Under the pieces are notes generated by a model. It was not told the DNA's origin. It searched no databases and worked only from the letters and a program-made list of their open reading frames with translations. This document shows positions 1 to 5,325 of a stretch of 5,353 nt of DNA, in pieces. This DNA is from Sulfurimonas sp. (GTDB taxonomy: Bacteria; Campylobacterota; Campylobacteria; Campylobacterales; Sulfurimonadaceae). The stretch is from contig JALTUB010000204.1 in the NCBI GenBank assembly GCA_027047745.1, forward strand, positions 1-5,353, read 5' to 3'. Within the stretch, counting starts at the first letter, position 1. The number at the start of each line of letters is the position of its first letter. A program made the translations under genes and the position numbers.

Positions 1-241
1 CATCTTTTACAGTGGAGATAATCTTTCCTATTTGAGCAAACTCCTCTTGTGATTGTTCCAATGTAATATCGGTTGGTAGGACTAAATCCACAACGATATT
101 TCCCTCATCCCACTCTGGTAAAAAAGTTGATGGTGTGTGCAGATAAAGGTAGGCAATGATTGGCATTAGGAAAATAACTATAACTTGAGAGACTAAGTAT
201 ATGATATAAAAGTTGTAGTTGTTACCTGACTGACCCCTATT
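1..241 (-). pseudogene. Truncated RND-family efflux pump gene fragment
   Basis: Read on the minus strand, the stretch is open from 241 down to the window edge (about 80 codons). It gives a hydrophobic helix (about 23 residues, FYIIYLVSQVIVIF then LMPIIAYLYL) followed by STFLPEWDEGNIVVDLVLP and an amphipathic helix with LEQSQEEFAQIGKII. In RND pumps (CusA/CzcA and relatives), a transmembrane helix followed by FLPExDEG and a beta strand marks the middle of the protein, where the second periplasmic loop begins. That the fragment starts here, with a TAA at 244-242 directly before it and no ATG, GTG or TTG before codon 166-164, suggests the N-terminal half is missing. The only in-frame ATG (166-164) lies inside the hydrophobic helix. 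The gene continues past base 1, so its other end is unknown. The first ten or so codons (241-212) do not look RND-like. The family call rests on my recognition of the motif, not on a search. Confidence 0.6.
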
Positions 242-249
242 TTAAAATA
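238..249. repeat. 12-bp perfect palindrome at the left border of the locus
   Basis: TATTTTAAAATA is its own reverse complement. It lies exactly where the minus-strand RND frame ends and the cas9 upstream region begins, next to a small GC-rich block (CTGACTGACCCC, 226-237). It might be a junction scar, an operator or chance in AT-rich DNA; the sequence cannot decide. Confidence 0.3.
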
Positions 250-287
250 TAGACTTTCTAATCATAGGAAAGTTAAGAACTCTTAGC

Positions 288-313
288 TAAAATAAATAAA
301 AATAATTTATAAT
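288..313 (+). promoter_or_regulatory. Candidate cas9 promoter region (two -10-like boxes)
   Basis: A perfect TATAAT sits at 308-313 and a weaker TAAAAT at 288-293, in an A/T-rich stretch. No good -35 hexamer is visible at the usual distance from either, which is common in Campylobacterota. If TATAAT is used, transcription would start near 320 and leave a nearly leaderless mRNA; the weak Shine-Dalgarno-like GAG at 314-316 would then not be transcribed. If TAAAAT is used, the leader would be about 24 nt and include that GAG, 7 nt before the start codon. The two cannot be separated by reading alone. Confidence 0.4.
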
Positions 314-323
314 GAGATAGATA

Positions 324-3300
324 ATGAAAATAGTTTCTAATGTAAAGAAAGTTTTAGGTTTAGATATAGGTTCAAATAGTATAGGTTTTTCTTTACTTGA
401 ATTAAATGAAAATAATAATGAGATAATTTTTCATGAACTTATAAGTAACAGTATTATTTTTTCAGAACCAAATAGTGCAGAAGAGAGGCGAGAAGCACGA
501 AGTTCTAGGCGACGAAATGAGAGAAAGAGTGCTAGAAATAAAAAAGCTAGAACACTATTTACAAACTACCATATTTCTACAAAAGATTTTATAGAGAATC
601 CTACTCAGTATCTGAACTCTTTAAATATTCAGGATAAGGATGTTTACAAACTCAGAGAAAAAGCAGTTAAGGGTTTAGCCCTTACAAAAGATGAGTTTAT
701 ATTTTCCACCTACTCAATTCTTACAGACAGAGGTTATAACAATATGTTCTCTATCTCAAATGAAGATGGTGTTATAAATGAAGCAGTGACACAAAATACA
801 AAAGAGTATGAAGAAAAAAGCTATCTACTCCCCTCTATGGTTTTAACACAACACAAGAAAGAGTTGGAGAGCCAATTTCAAAATCTCCCTATCCGTAATA
901 AAAAAGATGATTATAAAAACTCTTTAGATAGAAAAATGCACATAGAAGAGTTTATAAATCTAGTAAATTCACAAGCAAATAATACAAATATATTTAACTC
1001 AAAAGATAAGGCTCAAAACTTCATAGAAGAGCTAATAGATGAGAGTTTGGTCAATACCCCTTTTTACCAAAGAGCCTTAAAAAGTTTTGAAGGAATGGTA
1101 GAGTATTGTTCATTTTACGATGAGTTTCACCCTAAAGGTTCACAAAAAAAAGTACCATTGGCAAATGTACGAAATATAGAGAGAACTTTAAGACAAGCGA
1201 TTGACAACTATGGTGTAAAAGCAGATAAAAAAACAGGTGAAGTTAAAGTTTTTACAAAAGATGAAAAAGATTCTATTGTAGATTTTTGGATAAATAGACC
1301 ATCATCAAATGATATAAGTGCAACAAATATTTTTAAATCATCAGGTTTTAAAAACTTAAAACTAAATATTCCTGAAAAATCTAGTCAAATAGTTTTAGAT
1401 ATAAAAGCACATAGAAATATACTAGAGATTCTAAACCAATATGAAGTAGATTTTCAAGATAAAGATAATGAGTTTTATAATGAGATTCTTTTAGAGCTTT
1501 ACTATTACAAAAATTATAGTTCAAGAAAAGAGCATATTCAAAAGCACATAGACAAGTATGAATTAAATTTTGATGATGCGTTTGTTGAATCTATGGCAAA
1601 CTTAGAAAATATGGATGGTTTTGCATCTTTTTCACTAAAGTTTACAAATGAAGTTTTAGAGCTTATGAATAGAGATTCTAAAACACATCACGAAGCCTTA
1701 GAATCACTAGGCTACTACTCAAAATATCTCAATATGCCAACTTATGATTATCTCCCACCTTTAGAGCCTACAAAAGCAGATATAGAGTGGCTTCAAAAAA
1801 ATATAAGCTATTTTGAGAGTAAACATCTTTTTTATCAACCGATGATATCGCCAAAAGTAAAAAGGGTAATTTCGATTTTAAGAAAACTTATAAATGAGAT
1901 TATCTCTAAATATGGTCGTATTGATGAGATACGAATTGAGACTGCTAAAGAAATGAACTCTAAAACAGAAAAAGAGAAAATAGATAAAAATCAAGCCAAA
2001 GATAGAGCAAAAAACAATAAAGCTGTTATATTTTTAAAAAATCATGAGATTAAAGAATCTCCTAAAAATATAGAGAGAGCGAAACTTTTTCTTGAACAAG
2101 ATTGTGAATGTTTGTATTCTGGTAAAAACATAACAGAAGATGAAGCTTTTGATGAGAATGAAACGGAGGTTGAGCATTTTATACCAAGGTCGGTAATCTG
2201 GATAAACTCCTATAAAAATAAGATTCTAGTAAAGAAAAAATATAACCAAGAAAAAGGCTCACAGCATCCAGTTGATTATCTAAAATCTATTGGGGAATGG
2301 GAAAACTTCAAGGGTAGAATCGAGAAAACATATATGGCTTTTAACAAAAAAGATTGGCTAACAAAAGAAGATATTATAGATTCTGCTATGAACAAAGAAC
2401 AATGGCTAGATTCTTATCTTAACGATACCCGTTCAGCTACAAGAACGATACAAAAATACTTAAATCATTACTTGTATCCAAAAGAGAATCTCTATGCAAA
2501 AGATGAAAATAGACATATATTTAGTGTGAGTGGTAGAGCTATAAGCGAACTCAAATATATGTGGGGTATAAATCATGTAATGCCCAAAAATGAAGATGAT
2601 AAAAAAGATAGAAACACGAACTATCATCATACTTTAGATGCTTTTAGTGTAGCCTTATGTTCAAATGGTGCTATCAATACACTTCATGGTTATTTTACAA
2701 AAAAAGAGAATAAATACAAAAACAAAGCCCTAAAAGAGAGACTAACAAACTCTCTACCTCACTCTGTAGATGGGGTAAATGTTGTAGAGTATCTTAAAAA
2801 CTTAGTGCAAAGGTACGAATCAAATAGCTTTTTAGTTTGCCCTTACAACAAGAGAAAAACAAATATGAAAGGTTTTAAAGATGGAAATCTAAAGCTTTAT
2901 GTGACAAAAGACCCTAAAAGTTCTGCTAAAGAGATTCTAGCTGAGATGCAAAAGGTGAGTATAGATAGTGGACTTCTCATAAAAATAATGGGAGGATTTC
3001 CAAAACCTAGAAGTGATGAAGAAGTTAAAAAAGAGATAGAATCTATACAAATCAGACTAGACCCACAAAAACAAAAGAAGATTATAAGAGCGATAGAGAT
3101 TTATGCTGAGGAACTTCTAGAGATAAGAAAAAAAATAGAATCTAAAGAGAGTGAGATAAAAAATCTTGAAAAAACTAAAAAAAGTTCTAAAGAGCAAAAA
3201 GAATTTAATGCTGGTGTAACTGAACTTATAAAACCACTCAATCAAGAGAAAAAGATTTTAGAATCAAAGCTTAAAGATTTGAAATGTAGTTTTGTAGTTA

Positions 3301-3872
3301 AAAATGGTAAAAGACAGATTGTTAAATCTTTGAAGCTTTATAACTCTAAGATAAGCGAAACCAAAGCAGATGCGATTCTCTTTCCTCACAGAGAGAATCA
3401 AAAGATAGAAAGATTGTCATTAAGTAACTTTAAAAAGGCTATAAAAGAGAAAGAACCTTTTGTGATAAAAGCAAATGAATCTACTTTAAATGTGGAGTTG
3501 TTCAATACTCAAAAAAGAGGTCAAGCAGTTGGATTGAACTATTTTAGTTCTATTGCTAATGATGTAAGTACAAAAGTAAATGATAAATTTATATCAGAAT
3601 TAGATGGCAAAAAAAGTGATATGACACTATATAAAAATGAGATTATTAAAGTTGATAATATAAAAGAGGGGAAACAAGAGTATTTTGTTTTTAATGGTGG
3701 TGGATTAATAGCTGGAACAAATAATAAAATTTCTATAAAAAATATAAATCTTAATAGTTTTATAAAAAAAGGTGGAACAAAAGAGTCGAAAGAGGATAAC
3801 AAAACCCCAAACAAAACAACAATCATCTCAAAAGTAAAAATAGATTTTTTCGGAAATATTACAGAGGTTTAA
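324..3872 (+). CDS. cas9: Type II-C CRISPR-associated endonuclease Cas9
   Basis: RNA-guided DNA endonuclease that, with crRNA and tracrRNA, cuts both strands of matching DNA. At 1182 residues it has type II-C size. RuvC-I is GLDIGSNSIG with Asp14; the Arg-rich bridge helix spans about 51-76; the REC lobe about 80-500. RuvC-II is IRIETAKEMN with Glu539. The HNH domain (about 580-690) has CLYSGKNI and EVEHFIPRS with His618 as general base and Asn641 at the spacing seen in Neisseria Cas9 (H588/N611). RuvC-III is NYHHTLDAF with His769 and Asp772. The WED/PAM-interacting part follows from about 840 and ends in KVKIDFFGNITEV. Odd points: the metal-binding Asp before the HNH His is Glu617, and residues 895-985 form a long Lys/Glu-rich helical stretch. 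The start fits, since the RuvC-I motif begins 10 residues later. The frame is intact and all catalytic positions are filled, so the enzyme is probably active. It is followed by the tracrRNA and cas1-cas2. Confidence 0.97.
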   Translation: MKIVSNVKKVLGLDIGSNSIGFSLLELNENNNEIIFHELISNSIIFSEPNSAEERREARSSRRRNERKSARNKKARTLFTNYHISTKDFIENPTQYLNSLNIQDKDVYKLREKAVKGLALTKDEFIFSTYSILTDRGYNNMFSISNEDGVINEAVTQNTKEYEEKSYLLPSMVLTQHKKELESQFQNLPIRNKKDDYKNSLDRKMHIEEFINLVNSQANNTNIFNSKDKAQNFIEELIDESLVNTPFYQRALKSFEGMVEYCSFYDEFHPKGSQKKVPLANVRNIERTLRQAIDNYGVKADKKTGEVKVFTKDEKDSIVDFWINRPSSNDISATNIFKSSGFKNLKLNIPEKSSQIVLDIKAHRNILEILNQYEVDFQDKDNEFYNEILLELYYYKNYSSRKEHIQKHIDKYELNFDDAFVESMANLENMDGFASFSLKFTNEVLELMNRDSKTHHEALESLGYYSKYLNMPTYDYLPPLEPTKADIEWLQKNISYFESKHLFYQPMISPKVKRVISILRKLINEIISKYGRIDEIRIETAKEMNSKTEKEKIDKNQAKDRAKNNKAVIFLKNHEIKESPKNIERAKLFLEQDCECLYSGKNITEDEAFDENETEVEHFIPRSVIWINSYKNKILVKKKYNQEKGSQHPVDYLKSIGEWENFKGRIEKTYMAFNKKDWLTKEDIIDSAMNKEQWLDSYLNDTRSATRTIQKYLNHYLYPKENLYAKDENRHIFSVSGRAISELKYMWGINHVMPKNEDDKKDRNTNYHHTLDAFSVALCSNGAINTLHGYFTKKENKYKNKALKERLTNSLPHSVDGVNVVEYLKNLVQRYESNSFLVCPYNKRKTNMKGFKDGNLKLYVTKDPKSSAKEILAEMQKVSIDSGLLIKIMGGFPKPRSDEEVKKEIESIQIRLDPQKQKKIIRAIEIYAEELLEIRKKIESKESEIKNLEKTKKSSKEQKEFNAGVTELIKPLNQEKKILESKLKDLKCSFVVKNGKRQIVKSLKLYNSKISETKADAILFPHRENQKIERLSLSNFKKAIKEKEPFVIKANESTLNVELFNTQKRGQAVGLNYFSSIANDVSTKVNDKFISELDGKKSDMTLYKNEIIKVDNIKEGKQEYFVFNGGGLIAGTNNKISIKNINLNSFIKKGGTKESKEDNKTPNKTTIISKVKIDFFGNITEV

Positions 3873-3895
3873 GCAATATGATATACAAAGAATCA

Positions 3896-3901
3896 TATAA
3901 T
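3896..3901 (+). promoter_or_regulatory. -10 box of the tracrRNA promoter
   Basis: A perfect TATAAT lies 24 nt after the cas9 stop codon and 19 nt before the identical block of the anti-repeat. It predicts a transcription start near G3908. No clear -35 hexamer is seen at 17 bp (the site reads GCAATA). It would also supply a short transcript that reads on into cas1. Confidence 0.55.
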
Positions 3902-3919
3902 CCCCTTGCTTCAAACAAC

Positions 3920-3954
3920 ATATCAAATGGGGATTTGAAAATTTTGGTTAAAGC
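3920..3954 (+). repeat. tracrRNA anti-repeat
   Basis: Bases 3920-3940 equal 5293-5313 (21 of 21) and 3946-3954 equal 5317-5325 (9 of 9). Between the blocks the anti-repeat has five bases (ATTTT) and the repeat strand three (GTA), so the crRNA:tracrRNA duplex should have a 9-bp lower stem, a 3x5 internal loop and a 21-bp upper stem for RNase III. Identity stops exactly after GC at 3954/5325, which fixes the repeat's 5' end. Confidence 0.9.
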
Positions 3955-3996
3955 AAGAGGTGTTTTCCCGAGCCTCACAAGATTTATCTTGAATTC

Positions 3997-4000
3997 GGGA
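3997..4000 (+). promoter_or_regulatory. Possible cas1 ribosome-binding site inside the tracrRNA
   Basis: GGGA lies 7 nt before the cas1 ATG and is the only purine run at Shine-Dalgarno distance. Three of its bases belong to the 3' strand of the tracrRNA pseudoknot (TCGGG, 3995-3999), so a folded RNA would hide it. It is a weak match to GGAGG. Confidence 0.35.
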
Positions 4001-4007
4001 TGCTTTC

Positions 4008-4886
4008 ATGTCATTTAAACAAATTTTCATAAAAACAAAATCTTACCTTAGTTATCAGCATAACTCTATGAGTGTGAAAAATGAATCTAGTACAACTATA
4101 ATTTCACTAGATGATATAGATATAGTGATGATAGAGAATCAACAGACAACTATAACTTCAGCACTTCTCTCAAACATGGCAAAAGCAAATATATCGGTGG
4201 TGTTTATAGATGATAAATTTACCCCATCGGCTATAAGTATAGGTCTTTATAAAAACAGTAGAACTACCAAAATTCAAAAAGCACAAGTTAGCATAAAAAA
4301 GCCAAGACTAAATCGTCTTTGGAGAGATGTTGTCTATGCTAAAATACTTAACCAAGGGGATGTTTTAAACACCATAAAAGATGATGATTATCTCTACTAT
4401 CTTCTAAAAAAGATAAACTCAGGCGATAGGGGAAATGTTGAGGCAGTTGGTGCAGCTTACTATTTTAGAGAACTCTTTGGAAAAGATTTTTGTCGCACCA
4501 ATATAGAAGATGCTAGAAATATAGCCCTCAATTATGGCTACAGCATCATGCGAAGTTCCATAGCAAGGCATATCATAACTTACGGTTTAAACCCATCTTT
4601 TGGTATGTGGCACTCCAGCGAGTTAAACGGTTTTAACTTAGCTGATGACCTCATAGAGCCATTTAGACCCATAGTAGATAAATATGTTTTAGAAAATATT
4701 AGTAAAAAAAGTAAAGTGGATTTTCATAATAGACAAGATTTAGTGGCTTTACTCTATGCTAAAGTAAAAAACTCTAAGAATCAAAACAGTTCAGTAAATG
4801 AAGCTATAAAAAATATAGTTTCCTCTTATCAATCTTTTTGTTTAAACAAACGGGAAGATATAGAGATATTTACAATGGTTCAGTAG
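4008..4886 (+). CDS. cas1: CRISPR-associated integrase Cas1 (type II-C)
   Basis: Integrase subunit that, as a Cas1-Cas2 complex, joins new spacers to the CRISPR array at a repeat end. The 292 residues match the usual type II length. The N-terminal beta domain (about 1-80, MSFKQIFIKTKSYLSYQHNS and the TITSALLSNMAKANISVVFID stretch) carries the dimer contacts; the helical C-terminal domain holds the metal site. Expected catalytic residues are visible: Glu145 in NVEAVGAAYYF, His202 in MWHSSELNGFN and Glu217 in LADDLIEPFRP, spaced as in S. pyogenes Cas1 (E149/H205/E220). The start at 4008 fits the family N-terminus, yet it begins 1-2 nt after the probable tracrRNA end and has only a weak ribosome-binding site, which lies inside that RNA. 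The stop codon directly precedes the cas2 ATG, so the two are probably translated together. No frameshift or missing residue is seen. Confidence 0.96.
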   Translation: MSFKQIFIKTKSYLSYQHNSMSVKNESSTTIISLDDIDIVMIENQQTTITSALLSNMAKANISVVFIDDKFTPSAISIGLYKNSRTTKIQKAQVSIKKPRLNRLWRDVVYAKILNQGDVLNTIKDDDYLYYLLKKINSGDRGNVEAVGAAYYFRELFGKDFCRTNIEDARNIALNYGYSIMRSSIARHIITYGLNPSFGMWHSSELNGFNLADDLIEPFRPIVDKYVLENISKKSKVDFHNRQDLVALLYAKVKNSKNQNSSVNEAIKNIVSSYQSFCLNKREDIEIFTMVQ

Positions 4887-5240
4887 ATGACAAATATAAA
4901 AGATGCAATAAGTGGGTACAGAAAAATGATTTTATTTGTAATGTTTGATATGCCGACCCAAACAAAGGCAGATTTGAAAAAATATCGTGATTTTAGAGGT
5001 AAACTTTTGGATTTAGGATTTATAATGTTTCAATACTCGGTTTACATAAGATTTTGCAGAAGTTTAAGCATTGCAGAGAAATACATGAGAAAAGTTGAAC
5101 AGTTTGCACCAGTAAATGGCTCTATAAGAGTGTTAAGAATCACAGAAGAGCAGTATAAACAGATGAAAATTATAGAAAATTATCGAGAAAAACCAGAGAA
5201 AAAGGTACACGAGCAAACCCAAACAGTGATGGTTTTTTAG
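4887..5240 (+). CDS. cas2: CRISPR-associated protein Cas2
   Basis: Small ferredoxin-fold protein whose dimer bridges two Cas1 dimers in the spacer-integration complex. The type II-C N-terminus is clear: SGYRKMILFVMFDMPTQTK, with the conserved Asp21 at the end of the first beta strand, then the helix KKYRDFRGKLLDLGF and the strand MFQYSVYIRF. The last part (about residues 90-117) is a charged linker ending in QTVMVF; such a hydrophobic end is common in Cas2 and is thought to add a strand that contacts Cas1. At 117 residues it is slightly longer than the common 90-110. The start codon follows the cas1 stop with no gap (TAGATG), pointing to translational coupling. Met14 (codon at 4926) is an alternative start, but the family normally keeps the SGYR segment before it, so the first ATG is preferred. 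Confidence 0.95.
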   Translation: MTNIKDAISGYRKMILFVMFDMPTQTKADLKKYRDFRGKLLDLGFIMFQYSVYIRFCRSLSIAEKYMRKVEQFAPVNGSIRVLRITEEQYKQMKIIENYREKPEKKVHEQTQTVMVF

Positions 5241-5243
5241 AGT

Positions 5244-5281
5244 AAAAAATAGCTTCAAACCCTTTATACAAAGGAGTTTGA
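5244..5281 (-). terminator. Intrinsic terminator closing the CRISPR array (minus strand)
   Basis: On the minus strand, CAAAC-T-CCTTT, loop GTAT and AAAGG-GTTTG (5280 to 5256) form a 10-bp stem with one bulged base, plus one possible closing T-A pair (5281/5255). A run of six T (5249-5244) follows after AAGCTA. The plus strand has no T-run after the hairpin, so it should stop transcription coming from the array and not from cas2. The gap of five to six bases between stem and T-run is longer than ideal. Confidence 0.55.
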
Positions 5282-5289
5282 GAGGTGAT

Positions 5290-5298
5290 ATTATATCA
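5290..5298 (-). promoter_or_regulatory. Extended -10 promoter embedded in the CRISPR repeat
   Basis: The last nine bases of the repeat (minus strand) are TGATATAAT, a perfect extended -10 (TGnTATAAT). Type II-C repeats of Neisseria (ending TGCTACAAT) and C. jejuni (ending TGGTAAAAT) carry the same element, shown in Neisseria to start a crRNA within each spacer. From this terminal repeat transcription would start near 5283, just before the terminator hairpin. Confidence 0.75.
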
Positions 5299-5325
5299 AA
5301 TGGGGATTTGAAAGTAGGTTAAAGC

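Larger units (their letters stand above)
3908..4006 (+). ncRNA. tracrRNA (anti-repeat, two hairpins, pseudoknot)
   Basis: Trans-activating RNA that pairs with the repeat part of crRNA and anchors it in Cas9. The anti-repeat (3920-3954) shares 21 and 9 identical bases with the strand opposite the CRISPR repeat. Next comes hairpin 1, GAGG (3957-3960) with CCTC (3973-3976) and a 12-nt loop; hairpin 2, CAAGA (3978-3982) with TCTTG (3987-3991) and loop TTTA; then TCGGG (3995-3999), which can pair with CCCGA (3967-3971) in the loop of hairpin 1. This is the arrangement I recall for the C. jejuni tracrRNA, where the loop of the first hairpin pairs with the RNA's 3' end around a second hairpin. The start is inferred from the TATAAT box. 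The 3' end is uncertain: no strong U-tract follows, only TTT at 4004-4006, directly before cas1, so the RNA may be processed from a longer transcript. Confidence 0.88.

Noticed and set aside
164..166. Start codon of a complete small gene on the minus strand
   Set aside because: The ATG lies inside a continuous hydrophobic helix that reads on upstream in the same frame, with no ribosome-binding site seen, so it is more likely an internal Met of a truncated gene.
3374..3399. 8-bp perfect inverted repeat (GATTCTCT/AGAGAATC) with a 10-nt loop inside cas9
   Set aside because: It falls in the coding sequence, has no T-run, and GATTCT/GAATC words are frequent in this gene because of codon choice.
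3539..3826. Minus-strand open frame of 95 codons opposite the end of cas9
   Set aside because: It is fully inside cas9, which has clear domain content there; the hydrophobic, Phe/Leu/Ser-rich translation is what a Lys/Asn-rich gene gives when read backwards. No ribosome-binding site or promoter is evident.
5241..5289. Second tracrRNA copy after cas2, because of the shared 21-nt block at 5293-5313
   Set aside because: The bases after the block do not form the hairpins and pseudoknot seen at 3957-3999; the TGATATAAT end and 36-nt length fit a CRISPR repeat instead.
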